Below are positions 22,640-33,880 of a DNA stretch of 64,000 nucleotides, piece by piece. The DNA lies in the NCBI RefSeq assembly GCF_036898095.1, contig NC_090766.1:31896972-31960971 (forward strand). The letters run 5' to 3'. Position numbers and translations under genes: made by a program. Origin of the DNA: Palaemon carinicauda (taxonomy: Eukaryota > Arthropoda > Malacostraca > Decapoda > Palaemonidae). The notes under the pieces were generated by a model. It made no database searches. It saw nothing but the letters and a program-made list of their open reading frames with translations, and was not told where the DNA came from. How positions within the stretch are numbered: position 1 is the stretch's first letter; every line of letters begins with the position of its first letter.

Positions 22640-23448
22640 AACAGTGAGTTATTAGGGACTCTAAATCGTCGGGTGCCTATGTTGACCCTCAAGTGATACG
22701 TAGTGAAGCAGAAACCACCTTGTGTTTTCTTTAACTGTTCTTACCTCAGGTGAAATGTCATAGTAGATTACCACATGAGTGCTACATGCCACGTGCATGA
22801 CGTGTGTTACATAAAGACTAACGTTCCGTAGAACGAGTGCCTACTAATACTTGATTCTTCCCTTTCAGACTCAAGAGCACGCCTTTATGACTATGTACAT
22901 TTTTATCAATGTAAATGTTTTTTACTATTGATTGCATGACATGTATTGATTTACCTGCAATTATATAATAAAATGTCTATTTTATTATTTGTGCGTCTCC
23001 CTTGCTCCTTTCTTACTATGAAATATACTAATTGTCATAGTTTTATTACCCTTTATTCTTGGTTAAGGAAAATGCCAGGAGTTACTCCGGGCATTTATTT
23101 ATATAGAGCAAGTAAGTTTCCTTAGCGAATACTTACTCCATTATGAAGATGAGTCAACTCCATGCACGAAGTGTACAACCACCACTTCTTCAAGTTTGTT
23201 TCGACGCGAATACCAAATCGCTCTGACTTATCTTATGGATCTCACTGTTCCTTCAGCCTATATGAATAGCCTTCCCATGACCACTTTGATCTCAGCATAA
23301 CCCGTGGGGACTTCCATGCCAGGGGGGCAGGAAGGCAACTGCCTCACGATAGCTCTAGTATAGACCACTATGCTTTCGGATCAATGTTTTAGCACTCACT
23401 TATAAAGGGGAAAAAGCCTACCACGATACACTAATTCTCTGGTACTCT
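22640..23448 (+). other. DIRS-B 3' non-coding region
   Basis: No gene is seen. AATAAAATG at about 22967..22975 could serve as a polyadenylation signal for the element RNA. Confidence 0.45.
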
Positions 23449-23540
23449 TCCATCAGGACGCCATGGCTTGAGCCCAAAAAACGGATTTTGAGCGAAGCGA
23501 AAAATCTATTTTTGGGTGAGATAGCCATGGCGTCCTGATG
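23449..23540 (+). repeat. DIRS-B internal complementary region (circle-junction copy)
   Basis: The first part (CCATCAGGACGCCATGGCTTGAGCCCAAAAA) is the reverse complement of the left outer end, 15272..15302. The second part, from ACGGATTTTGAGCG to GCGTCCTGATGG, is the reverse complement of the right outer end, 23938..23998. The two are fused at an A-run near 23476..23481. This is the template-joining segment that lets DIRS elements rebuild both ends via a circle. Confidence 0.93.
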
Positions 23541-23620
23541 GACCCACCCTGTCTGTTATCAGGTCCCGCCCTGCGCCGCTGTATCATGGTGATGAGCGAG
23601 CTCCAGACTTTCGGAATGAG

Positions 23621-23955
23621 GATGGACGTGACGTCATCAAAAGCAATGGCGTCCGTCTGTTTACATCGCGAGTACCGATATCGCCACATCTAGATTGGCT
23701 GCGGCTCAGCTCCCAGCCACTCCCTGTCCGCCATATTGAAGAGTTAACTCTGTATGGGGTGCAGATAGCTATGTGGCACGTCTATACATGCGTGTCCCCT
23801 GTTGATACACGATGTCTTAAGGGGAAACCCTTAAGATACTCGCTCCAGAAGTTAGAATTCTGTGATAACCTGTGGTTTAATTCTCTGGGAAAATCCTAGT
23901 AGTGATTACCCAAGGAAGCTACCAAAAAGGAACCTTCCATCAGGACGCCATGGCT
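23621..23955 (+). repeat. DIRS-B right inverted terminal repeat
   Basis: 335 bp, the reverse complement of 15284..15618. No mismatch was noticed when the two were read against each other. Confidence 0.95.
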
Positions 23956-23998
23956 ATCTCACCCAAAAATAGATTTTTCGCTTCGCTCAAAATCCGTT

Positions 23999-24653
23999 TA
24001 GTATTCTCAAAATTTAAATATTAAATAACGATACCAGTATTGTGAAACAATAACGATCGTCAAGAGTACTACATAGCGTAAATTGACTGTACGCTCGTGA
24101 AATCTCTATATAAATCGAAAGTTAACTAAAGGAAATATACTAATAGGGCAAATATATACAGTACTTGAAAATAATATATTTCCCTACATTATAAAAATTA
24201 AAACAGTTATGCTTACTAAGTTAATATTTTAAACATTTCATGCAAGAAAAAGAAAATAATTCACATATTGCAAGTCATACTAAGTAGATCCCGTCACAGG
24301 ATTGTGACGTCATCGCGATGGCGGACTGATTTCCTTCAAGGCATTCAGATTTCACCTAAGAGTTTACGTCACACAATTGTGACGTTTTAATGTTTAAATG
24401 TTTTCCCTTCCATTATATGTGAAAGAGTTGTTCGTTAGTTAATAAAGTAGGGGGAAAAAATTTCTTGATCCTATCCATTTCAATCTTACGAACATAAAAA
24501 AGAAAACAAATACACACATGCCCTCTGCTACAAAATGTGTGGGAATCAAGAGCCGCTTGAAAGCCAGTCTAGCCCTACACACAAAGTTTAACAACAGAGG
24601 AGCCATCTTGAAAAGCAAGTTAAATTAAACTGTCCAAGTTGGACCAACAAAAA
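23999..24653 (-). other. DIRS-F leader, distal part
   Basis: AT-rich, without genes. It is assigned to DIRS-F only because it lies on the far side of the DIRS-B insertion. It contains two TGTGACGT motifs (24305 and 24378) that are not otherwise explained. Confidence 0.4.
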
Positions 24654-24951
24654 ATGGAGTTTTTATGATAAAACAAAGTTTTATGAATACTTACCTGGCA
24701 GTTATATATATATATATAGCTGATATCTCTAAATCGGCAGAATTTTTCAAAACGAGGCAACCGCCTTGTGGTGGTTGGGAGGTAGGTGGTCCCACCTGTC
24801 ACAGGGTGGTACAAGGAATCATTCCCGTGTCCAAAACTTCACTTCATCTATGCCCGACCTGTCTCCTGAGGGGAATTGGGTGGGCCTTCGATTATATATA
24901 TAACTGCCAGGTAAGTATTCATAAAACTTTGTTTTATCATAAAAACTCCAT
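24654..24951. mobile_element. DIRS-G: terminal remnant of a lineage II DIRS element
   Basis: A perfect inverted repeat of about 59 bp (24654..24712 and 24893..24951; outer edge ATGGAGTTTTTATGATAAAA) flanks 180 bp. The size and layout, an outer end and its inverted copy about 290 bp apart, equal the 3' terminus plus first half of the internal complementary region in DIRS-E and DIRS-F. The inner motif TACTTACCTGGCAGTTATATA also matches theirs. Everything beyond the half-junction is missing, or is replaced by DIRS-C. A stand-alone fold-back MITE is the alternative. Confidence 0.7.
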
Positions 24952-25306
24952 TTCTGGGCTCAACCTGTGCCGGCCAGTGAAATGCTCCTAATGCACCATT
25001 TCTAAGGAATATAACTGCTAATATTACCAGAGAAAAAATGTATAGGAATGCTAGGTTGAACTAGCTCGCTCACCTAATGGTGTCGGTATAAACTGGGGCG
25101 AAATACCAGAGGTCTCGTACCATTTAGACTTCTCCTCTTCGAAATCCCTCAATAGTGAGGTGCGGTTCAACCTCCCCCTGCCGCGTAGATCAGTACTACT
25201 AACTCTACCCACGCTTGCCCATCACTCCTTCCTAGCACCAGTTCTTATTTAGTCCATCGTGTTTTTTCTCGTGTGTACCCTTGGATTTTTCCTTATTTAC
25301 GCATCG

Positions 25307-25345
25307 ATGGCCGATTCTCAAGATACCCCATCGAAGTTAAGTACT
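25307..25345 (+). CDS. DIRS-C gag exon 1 (start exon)
   Basis: The ATG at 25307 encodes 13 residues, MADSQDTPSKLST, and ends at a GT (GTACTT, a weak donor) at 25346. The peptide matches the DIRS-B start exon in its KLST end and in distance from the element end (355 against 424 bp). Joining to the acceptor at 27080 keeps frame and gives KLST|VVRCRMTAC. Confidence 0.6.
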
Positions 25346-27080
25346 GTACTTTATCCATGAGTTTAAGCGTGATTGGGCAGTGTAGCCTTTGTTTTTATTA
25401 ATGGAGAAGTGTTTATAAATGAACGGCGTCCCCGTTCTTACCGTTCATGGTTCGGCTCTGCCCTTTCTCGCTAGTTCGTTCGTTATTTCTGTCATCATTA
25501 ATATTCATTCGAACTTTCAGGAGTTTTTTCCTTACATTCAGATAGTACACCGATTATATGCTTTCATCTAGCGTTATTTTAATGTTATTCTATGATATCA
25601 GTGTTAGCGTTTCATCAAGGCGTAGGTTATGTTGGTATGCCTGCATTCGTGCATGTTGGTGGATAGCGTCACCATTGAGATTGTTTCGCTAGTTCAAGGA
25701 GTAATTAAAGACGACCGTCTCACTTGTTGTTATTAAACCTATTAGTTTTATTACGCTCCACCTAGTTTTACGTTTGGTTCGAGTGGGACTCTCTCGTATC
25801 TTTGTTTTTACTGTTCGATATCTACCGCTTCAGTAACAAGGTTGGTACCCCTGCTTTCCATCTGCGGATTGCGTCCTGCTCCCTCCCTTACCACTCGCCC
25901 GAGTCCCTCTCTCACCATATTATTTCTGCATGCCTAGCCTTACTTACGTGATTACGCTTTTAATTCATTAATCATTTTTATGTATTTGTGCATTGATATT
26001 GTATTTATTGTTTTACTCCGTTATGATCATATTGTTGGGATTTTTCATGCCATGTTGAGGGGATCTCCAGTTGGTAGCCCTGTCTACCACCACCCGCACT
26101 GGTGATTCCCCTGTACCATACCCCCGCCCCCCACAGCTTGGGGAGGCTATTCCACCCCACCCCCCTCCTCCAGTGTACACCCTTCCTCTCACTCGATGGT
26201 TGTTGGTTATGACATACGGGTCAAGTATGCTTGTTCCTCAGTCTTCCCTCAACGTTCCGACATATTGAGGACTGAGTGAACCCACGGGGTGTGGCTTAGT
26301 CTCATTCATACCAGGCGGTTTTCGTCTCCCCGATTGGCCATCGGTCGGGGGAGGGGGAGGGCCGGGAACACCGGGGACTATCACACGTGATTAGTCGGTA
26401 TTCCTACACCTTCTTGGTGTAGCCTTTGCTTTTAGCTATGGTTGTAAGAATGAGCACTTTTATATTAGGAGTGTCCCCACCTACGGTACCTCCTGCTATT
26501 ATCGTCCGTATAGGACTTATTAATATCCCACATCATTATATATATATTATATTCTACATGGATCATTACCTTCGTCCCGATACCTCTGGTAGGGTAGTTG
26601 GGGGTTCCATTGGCTCCCCCAGCGCTCCCCCGTTGTACCCTCCCGTCATCAGACATCGGAGCCTCCGGCCTTATAACTACAGGATCTGTTGACACTGACA
26701 CAGTTTTTGATTCCTAACCTCCCTCCAGGAGCCCTATTCAATTACAGACATTAGTTTTTAGATCAAAATTGGAGTTTTCTATTTATGTATTTAAGGATGT
26801 ATCTTAAGTTACTTTAAGTTTACTTTAAGTTACTTTAAGTTTACTTACCAGCCCTGTTCCCAGGCCCCTGGGGCCCTGGAACTAGTTATGATTATCATTA
26901 TTCATCACTGTTTTTTCCATCCTTTTTCATCCCCGGCTCTGCCGGGTTCCTCTTGGAATAGTCTCAGTTCTCTGCATGTTTAGTCTAAGGCTATACATTT
27001 TATTTTATTGGCAGGTCCCAGATCCTCCGGGACCCCTTCTAGAGACACTAGTAGATGCTCATAGACTATTCCTTTTACAG
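25346..27080 (+). other. DIRS-C gag intron 1 / leader
   Basis: 1735 bp, ending in TTCCTTTTACAG. No conserved coding sequence. It includes a short direct repeat of TTACTTTAAGTT at about 26810..26850. Confidence 0.55.
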
Positions 27081-29244
27081 GTGGTCCGTTGCCGGATGAC
27101 AGCCTGCGCGGCCGTCCTTCAACAACCTTGCGGACATGCGGTCTGTCAATCCCACGCTGACTGTGGGATTAAGATGGACGATATTGTTGTATGGCACCCT
27201 GACAACTGCCTTGTCTGTTATGACCTTATCACCACCCTCTCTTCAGATTCGGTGAGCCTCTTTCAGTCGTTTTTGTATTTACATCCCTTTGCCTTCTGTT
27301 ATGAATCTTCGGTTTCATTCATCAGTTTGTCCCTCGGGTTTGCTAATCTTATCCCCGTCGTTTCAGAGTTCCCAGGCGGCTAAGACCTCCGCAAGAGCCA
27401 CTTTGAAAGTGTGGGTAGGCGGCTTCACCCGTAACGTTAAGGCCAAGAAGCCCTACGTCCTCTCCGAAGACTATTGTAATCTTATCTACACGAACGCAAA
27501 ATCTTCGGCAGCAGTGCCTAAGGAAGTGGCGGCCCCTATAATTGCCGACATTGCAGAAACTGCGGAACTCAATCTCGTTCAGGATACAGACATCGCTGAC
27601 GACCCGGACCCCATTGAAAACAATGTTGCGGCTCTGAACTTAGACATAGAGCCCATGGTTTTAGACGAATCGGAAAAGGGTAAGGTGGTAGGTGAGGCAG
27701 GTGGGTCCAGCGCAAGACCTCTCTTCTTAGCCCCTCTTTTTCTTCAACTTCCAATAATTCTTCCTTTTTAGGTTTTGAAGGGAACCGCTAATCCTCTCCG
27801 AGATCGCACCCGGTTACTCCCTAAGGTCAAATCTCAGAAGAGACCATTAGTGAGGACTCGTAAGAATCCCACACTACCTAAATCATCCAAGCCCAAGAGG
27901 GCTCCCCTCCCCAGAGCCCCTGGTGGCTCGGCTAGCACCGCCCCTATGTCTCAGGACCCAGGAGTGCAGTCATCCCCCTTAGTTACCACGACCAACCTCG
28001 ACCCGGTGGCTCTCACCAATATGATGACGAGGGTTGTTTCAGAGCAGATTAGCTCTATGCTTTCTGCCGTCACCAGGAGACTAGACACCCTGGAAGGAGG
28101 ACTGCCTCAACAACAGCAGTTCCTCATCCCGGACGCCTCAAAACTCCCGCCTTTCACGAAGAACAACCCGTGGAAAATGGCGCTCCACTGCCCTTTCACG
28201 GACGGGATGTTAACCATTGAGGGTTTTGGGACCCGGCCCATTGAAGATTTTGAGTTCTTCCCTCCCGGCCTTCAATTCCCTTTCCCCGGCTTCGCCCGGC
28301 TAACGGAAGAGGCTCTTGTCCGGCTAGATAAGGTCCCTAAGGAGACCGTTATCTTTCCGAAGGAACAGGCTCAGTCTGTTTGGGTTAGAACCTTAAACGA
28401 GTGGGGTTGTACAAACACCATGCTGACCCCCCACAAGAGTACTTACACCATGTTTCTTGTGGACGAACAGACCCACACCCCTTGCGTCACCAAAATGGTT
28501 GAATTAGCCCTTCAGGCAGTGGCCGAAGACAAACCTTTGCCACAACTCCGGGAGACAGATCCTACATCTCTTCTGCTCCCATCAGATAATGAATGTTGGC
28601 TTAACATCCAATCAACATTCACTTCTGGTAAGCTATCTGCTGACTGTGCATCGACACAATTCAGCGAACGCCTCCCAAGACTACCTGAAACCTTAATCTG
28701 ACTCGAGTTCGAGTCCCGGTCTAGGTTTAGCCAGAGCCTCAACGTCTCGACTATGGCGGAGATGTTTTCTCTTAACTATGACGAGGAACACGCCTTTAAG
28801 GTTATGACTAAAGCCACCCTGCAATCTTTGTTAGAAGATTGCTATGACTTCTTGGTGGCCAGAAGATGTTGCCATAGGCATGTCTTATCAGAGGCTACTA
28901 TCCGCCATGAGCCGAATAAGCTCATTAAAGCCTCCGCTTGGGGTCCGGACCTGTTCCCGGAGGACATGGTCAACTCAGTATTGAGCGAAGCTGCCAGAGT
29001 AAACCAGAGCCTTAAGGTCTGTTGGGGCCTCACTCCCAAACGGAAGTTCGAACAATCGAGCATTCACTCCCGGGGCAGGAAGAGGCTGCACCCTTATAGC
29101 TCTACTCAATTCCGCCAACCTCTTCAAGTAGTCCAGTCGGTCCCGGTCACTCAGGGCATCCAGCCCTCCACCTCCAAGTCTCAGCCCCAAGAGAAGTATG
29201 TCCTCGTTCCTGAAAGCCAAGTGGCCTCGAACTCCTGTTTATAA
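27081..29244 (+). pseudogene. DIRS-C gag, four exons, one nonsense codon
   Basis: Exon 2 is 27081..27251 (Cys/His cluster CGHAVCQSHADC, CLVC). Intron 2 is 27252..27366 (GTGAGC...GTTTCAG). Exon 3 starts at 27367 and ends near 27687. Intron 3 ends at 27771 (CCTTTTTAG); its donor is either GTAGGT at 27688 or a neighbour, because the strongest GTAAGG would shift frame. Exon 4 is 27772..29244. The joined protein follows A and B: DSSSQAAKTSARATLKVWVGGF, then the core PPFTKNNPWKM and STQFSERLPRLPETLI. A TGA at 28699 interrupts the core in frame; CGA to TGA is the likely change, and the same frame continues to 29244. The tail is basic. Confidence 0.75.
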
Positions 29245-29252
29245 CCCAGTCT

Positions 29253-30766
29253 ATGAGTCCCGGGTTTCCTCCCAAGGATACCAACGAGGCAAGGGCCTCG
29301 GTTCGAGAGGTTCTTTTCAGAACAGAGGCAAAAGGAGATATTTCTCCCGTGGAAAGGGGTCACGTGGTGGCCGAGGCAGTAAAACCTCCAACTACTGAAG
29401 ATCTTCAGGTAGGAGGGAGACTTTATGCGTTCCGGAGTCGCTGGAGGTTTAGTCCTTGGGCCTTCAGCATAATTTCCAAGGGCCTGGGGTGGAGTTGGAT
29501 AGAAGGGCCTCCTCCACCGAACAAATTCCATCAACCCTCGACACCGGACCTACTTCTGTTTACCCAAGATCTTCTTCGCAAGAACGCGATCAAGGAAACG
29601 AAACATCTGAAGTTTCAAGGTCGCTTATTCAGCGTTCCGAAGAAAGACTCCGACTGCCGGAGGGTCATCCTCGATCTGTCCCGACTAAACTTGTCCATTC
29701 AATGCGACAGATTTCACATGCTTACCGTCTCGCAGGTGCGAACCTTGCTTCCCCGTGGGGCCGTTATCACCTCCATCGGATGCTTACTATCACGTTCCAA
29801 TAGCGAGACACTTCCACCCATTCCTAGGATTCAGACTGGACAACAAGGCTTACACGCTCAAAGTGATGCCTTTCGGGCTCAACATCACGCCCAGAATTTT
29901 CACGAAACTGGCGGAATCAGTCATTCAGGAACTCCGATCCCACGGAATCCAAGTCGTCGCATACCTGGACGATTGGCTAATCTGGTCAGACAACGTCGAG
30001 GATTGTCTCAAGGCAACAAACAAGGTGATCCAGTATCTTCAGTTTCTGGGATTCGAAATAAACTTCAGAAAGTCTCGTCTGACACCAGAGACCAGATTTC
30101 AGTGGCTGGGATTGCGGTGGGACCTACGTTCTCACACTCTATGTCTCCCCAGGTCCAAGAGGATAGAGATTGCGAAAAATACCAAACGCTTTCTCGGGGA
30201 AAAGATAACTTCCAGAAGGAACCAGGAGAAGATTCTAGGATCCCTACAATTCGCTTCAGTGACAGACCTCCTTCTGAAAGCGAAACTGAAAGACATCAAC
30301 CGGGTTTGGCGCTCCAGAGCGAACAACAAATGTCGAGACAAGAAGACACGCCTTCCTCCCATTCTTCGGAAGAGGCTTCTCCCATGGACAACCGCCAAGA
30401 GCTTATCGAAGTCGGTTCCGTTGCAGTACCCCCCTCCAAGGATAGTCATCCACACGGACGCCTCCCTATCAGGTTGGGGAGGCTATTCCCAACACAGGAA
30501 GGTTCAGGGCCTTTGGTCCACAATGTTCCAACAATTCCACATAAACGTCCTGGAGGTCATGGCGGTCTTACTAACTTTGAAACGTCTTTCCCCAGCCAAG
30601 AAACAACATCTGAGGATAGTTCTCGACAACGAAGTCATAGTCCGTTGCCTAAACAGAGGGGCTCCAAGTCAGGTCCCATCAATCATGTGATGGTAGCAAT
30701 CTTCTCCCTGGCGGCCTCAAACCAATAGCACCTCTCAGCCGTCCATCTGGCTGGAGTTCGGAACGT
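29253..30766 (+). pseudogene. DIRS-C RT and RNase H, 5' portion
   Basis: The RT N-part (VGGRLYAFRSRWRFSPWAFS, SVPKKDSDCRRVILDLS, VRTLLPRGAVITSI) is in one frame to about 29780. A deletion of about 8 bp there moves the palm (SDAYYHVPIARH, VMPFGLNITPRIFTKLAE, catalytic YLDDW near 29965) to another frame. RNase H follows (IHTDASLSGWGG, VLDNEVIVRCLNRG). Another shift near 30685 and a TAG in place of Trp (NQ-stop-HLSAVHLAG) at about 30727 precede the Gypsy junction at 30766. Protein similarity is highest to DIRS-A and DIRS-B. Confidence 0.85.
30763..30766. repeat. Target-site duplication ACGT, left copy
   Basis: ACGT directly precedes the TG of the Gypsy LTR and is repeated directly after the CA of the other LTR at 63105..63108. 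Confidence 0.9.
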
Positions 30767-31263
30767 TGTAGTGGTTTGCGGACTGTGGCCAGAGGTAGCA
30801 CCCGAACTGCCTAGTGTCCGAATGCCGACCACAACCCGACGTTCACTACACAAAAAATATACAACAGTGGAATACCAAAAAACCTGAGTAACAGTTCAAC
30901 AGACCTGAGTACTGGGAACCACCCCTTGATTTATACTGGGCAAGGGGACCCAGCTAGAACCTGACTTACCCATTTGCTTCTCCTCCCTTTTGCTTGCTGA
31001 TCATAAGTACAAGTATAAGAACATTAGGTGAAAGGAAATATTGTTTAATTAATTACGGGACACAGTGTGGGAGGAAAGAATTATGATAAGTTACGGTACT
31101 TAAAAGATCTTAAAAAACAGTGGCTGGGGAAGGGGGGCACATTGGTGTAGGAACAGGAATGATATGCAGTGTTCAAAAACAAGAAAATAAAATTTATTTG
31201 TACAAAACTGTTAGGGTTATGTTAGCATGGACCCATCATTCCAAATAGAAAATTAAAGACAAA
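30767..31263 (-). repeat. Gypsy 3' LTR, first fragment
   Basis: It starts TGTAGTGGTTTGCGGAC and matches 53640..54134 with about eight substitutions or indels. It is cut in an A-run by DIRS-E. Confidence 0.93.
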
Positions 31264-31306
31264 AATGTTATTTTCATTAGTAAAATAAATTTTTGAATAT
31301 ACTTAC

Positions 31307-31461
31307 CCGGTGATCATATAGCTGTCAGCTCTGCTGCCCGACAGAAAAACCTAAGGACAAAATACGCCAGCGATCGCTATACAGGTGGGGGTGTACATCA
31401 ACAGCGCCATCTGTCGAGCAGGTACTCAAGTACTCCATGTCAACACAGAACCAATTTTCTC
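31307..31461 (-). repeat. DIRS-E inverted terminal repeat, 3' copy
   Basis: 155 bp, the reverse complement of 37471..37625, running from CCGGTGATCATATAGCTG to CCAATTTTCTC. Confidence 0.95.
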
Positions 31462-31503
31462 CTCGGCCCACTGGGTCTCTATTGGGGAGGAAGGGAGGGT
31501 CCT

Positions 31504-31600
31504 TTAATCTATGATCACCGGGTAAGTATATTCAAAAATTTATTTTACTAATGAAAATAACATTTTTCAATATTAAACTTAGCCGGTGATCATATAGCTG
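31504..31600 (-). repeat. DIRS-E internal complementary region
   Basis: The first half is the reverse complement of the 31264 end (GGTAAGTATATTCAAAAATT...AATAACATT). The second half is the reverse complement of the 37643 end (TTCAATATTAAACTTAGCCGG). They are fused at a T-run near 31554. Confidence 0.93.
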
Positions 31601-31601
31601 A

Positions 31602-32003
31602 TTCACACCCAGGGGGGTGGGTAGAGACCAGCATAATATGTTAACATTATGAGCTAAGTATTTTGTATTTCATTTTAGCAGTTATTCAAAAATAACAAAC
31701 ATAAAATTAATAAGTACCTGGTAAGGAAGTCGACTTGAACAATTACTCTGCCTTTTTAAGTACGTCTTCCTTACTGAGCCTCGCGATCCTCATAGGATGC
31801 TGAGCGACTCCTAGGAGCTGAAGTATGAAGGGTTGCAACCCATACTAAAGGACCTCATCAAAACCTCTAATCTAGGCGCTTCTCAAGAAATGACTTTGAC
31901 CACCCGCCAAATCAAGTAGGATGCGAAAGGCTTCTTAGCCTTCCGGACAACCCAAAAACAATAATAAAACATTTCAAGAGAAAGATTAAAAAAGGTTATG
32001 GAA
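31602..32003 (-). other. DIRS-E 3' non-coding region
   Basis: No gene. It lies between the junction region and the recombinase stop. Confidence 0.5.
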
Positions 32004-33120
32004 TTAGGGAATTGTAGTGGTTGAGCCCTCACCCACTACTGCACTCGTTGCTACGAATGGTCCCAGAGTGTAGCAGTTCTCGTAAAGAGACTGGACATTC
32101 TTAAGAAAAAAAAACCCGCACACTGATTTGCTTTTCCAATAGGTTGCGTCGATTATACTTTGCAGAGATCTATTTTGTTTAAAGGCCACGGAAGTTGCGA
32201 CAGCTCTAACTTCGTGTGTCCTTACCTTCAGCAAAGCTTGGTCTTCCTCATTCAGATGGGAATGAGCTTCTCGTATTAACAGTCTGATAAAATAGGATAA
32301 AGCATTCTTTGACATAGGCAAAGATGGATTCTTAACTGAACACCATAAAGCTTCAGACGGGCCTCGTAAAGGTTTTTAAATAGAACTTAAGAGCTCTTAC
32401 AGGACATAAGACTCTTCCTAGTTCATTTCCAACCATACGATAAGTTTGGAATATCGAACGATATTGGTCAAGGCCGAGAAGGCAGCTCGTGTTTGGCTAG
32501 AAAACCAAGTTGTAGAACATGTAGCCGTTTCGGATGAGAATCCGATGTTCTTGCTGAAGGCATGAATCTCACTGACTCTTTTAGCTGTGGCTAAGCATAT
32601 CAGGAAAAGAGTCTTAAAGGTGAGATCTTTCAGGGAGGCTGATTGTAGCGGTTCGAACCTGTCTGACATAAGGAATCTTAGTACCACGTCTAAATTCCAA
32701 CCAGGTGTAACCAAAGGACGCTCCTTCGTGGTCTCAAAAGACTTAAGGAGGTCCTGTAGATCTTTATTGTTGGAAAGATCTAAGCCTCTGTGACGGAAGG
32801 CTGATGTCAACATGCTTTTGTAACCCTTGATAGTGGGAGCTGAAAGAGATCGTTCTTTCCTCAGATATAAGAGAAAGTCAGCTATTTGAGTTACAGAGGT
32901 ACTGGTCGAGGATACGGATACTGACTTGCACCAGTTTCGGAAGATTTCCCACTTCGATTGGTAGACTCTAAGGGTGGATGTTCTCCTTGCTCTAGCAATC
33001 GCTCTGGTTGCCTTCTTCGAAAAGCCTCTAGCTCTCGAGAGTCTTTCGATAGTCTGAAGGCAGTCAGACGAAGAGCGTGGAGGCCTTGGTGTACCTTCTT
33101 TACGCGTGGCTGACGTAGAA
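32004..33120 (-). pseudogene. DIRS-E tyrosine recombinase, frameshifted, catalytic Tyr replaced
   Basis: The N-terminal part (STLRVYQSKWEIFRNWC, QIADFLLYLRKERSLS, IKGYKSMLTSAFRHRG) and the catalytic Arg region (AKRVSEIHAFS) are in one frame down to about 32420. The C-terminal part (THEVRAVATSVAFKQNRS, ATYWKSKSV) lies in another frame from 32321. At the nucleophile position, where DIRS-D has HYLQDV and DIRS-F CYLKDV, this copy reads FFFLKNV at a run of nine T residues, so the Tyr is lost by substitution or by slippage. Both defects argue against activity of this copy. Confidence 0.8.
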
Positions 33121-33880
33121 GGTCCACCCTTAGGGGAAGTGTTCTGGGAACGTCTACTAGCCATTGAAGTACCTCGGTGAGCCATTCTCTCGCGGGCCAG
33201 AGGGAAGCAACTAGCGTCAACCTTGTCCCTTCGTGAGAGGCGAACTTCTGCAGTGCCTTGTTGACAATCTTGAACGGAGGGAATGCATATAGATCTAGAT
33301 GTGACCAATCTAGTAGAAAGGCATCTATATGAACTGCTGCTGGGTCCGGGATTGGTGAGCAAAATATTGGGAGCCTCTTGGTCATCGAGGTTGCGAAGAG
33401 ATCTATGGTTGGCTGGCCCCAGGTGGCCCAAAGTCTCTTGCATACATCCTTGTGGAGGGTCCATTCTGTTGGAATTATTTGTCCCTTCCGACTGAGACAA
33501 TCTGCCATGACATTCAAGTTGCCTTGGATGACCCTCGTTACTAGTGAAATGGCTAGACCTTTTGACCAGGTGAGGAGGTCCCTTGCGATCTCGTACCATG
33601 TCAGAGAGTAGGTCCCTCCTTGCTTGGAGATGTACGCCAAAGCCGTGGTGTTGTCCGAGTTCACCTCCACCACTTTGCCTTGAAGGAGAGACCTGAAGCT
33701 TTTCCCGGTCAGACGTACTGCCAGTAGCTTCTTGCAGTTGAAATGCATTATCCTTTGACTCGAGTTCCATAATCCCGAGCATTCCCTACCGTCTAATGTC
33801 GCACCCCAGCCTACGTCCGATGCGTCCGAGAAGAGAACGTGGTTGGGAGTCTGAACAGTCAGGTCAAGACCCTCTCTAAG
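32891..33880 (-). CDS. DIRS-E RNase H and methylase-like region
   Basis: RNase H: a conserved Asp in LFSDASDVGWGA (about 33830, upstream of the longest ATG frame at 33748), VEVNSDNTTALAYISKQGGTY and the closing NVMADCLSRKG. The Dam-like domain of DIRS elements follows: TIDLFATSMTKRLPIFCSPIPDP and AFPPFKIVNKAL, in which PPF stands where methylases of this type carry N/D-PPY. No stop interrupts from about 33780 to 32891. The RT palm is absent upstream, so this would be translated only as part of a fused Gag product, if at all. Confidence 0.75.
   Translation of the reverse strand, partial: LREGLDLTVQTPNHVLFSDASDVGWGATLDGRECSGLWNSSQRIMHFNCKKLLAVRLTGKSFRSLLQGKVVEVNSDNTTALAYISKQGGTYSLTWYEIARDLLTWSKGLAISLVTRVIQGNLNVMADCLSRKGQIIPTEWTLHKDVCKRLWATWGQPTIDLFATSMTKRLPIFCSPIPDPAAVHIDAFLLDWSHLDLYAFPPFKIVNKALQKFASHEGTRLTLVASLWPAREWLTEVLQWLVDVPRTLPLRVDLLRQPRVKKVHQGLHALRLTAFRLSKDSRELEAFRRRQPERLLEQGEHPPLESTNRSGKSSETGASQYPYPRPVPL

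Larger units (their letters stand above)
15272..23998 (+). mobile_element. DIRS-B: complete-ended lineage I DIRS retrotransposon
   Basis: Both ends are present: 335-bp inverted terminal repeats at 15284..15618 and 23621..23955 that look identical by eye, short unique outer tails, and an internal complementary region at 23449..23540 that joins an inverted copy of the left tail to an inverted copy of the right tail. That arrangement defines DIRS elements and fixes the outer ends at about 15272 and 23998. Internal order: start exon, 2.1-kb intron, gag, RT/RNase H/methylase-like (broken), tyrosine recombinase. It lies in the leader of DIRS-F; no target duplication is evident, as expected for this class. 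Confidence 0.92.

Noticed and set aside
28699..28730. GAGTTCGAGTCCCGG resembling a Pol III B box
   Set aside because: It lies within the reading frame of DIRS-C gag and is explained by coding sequence.
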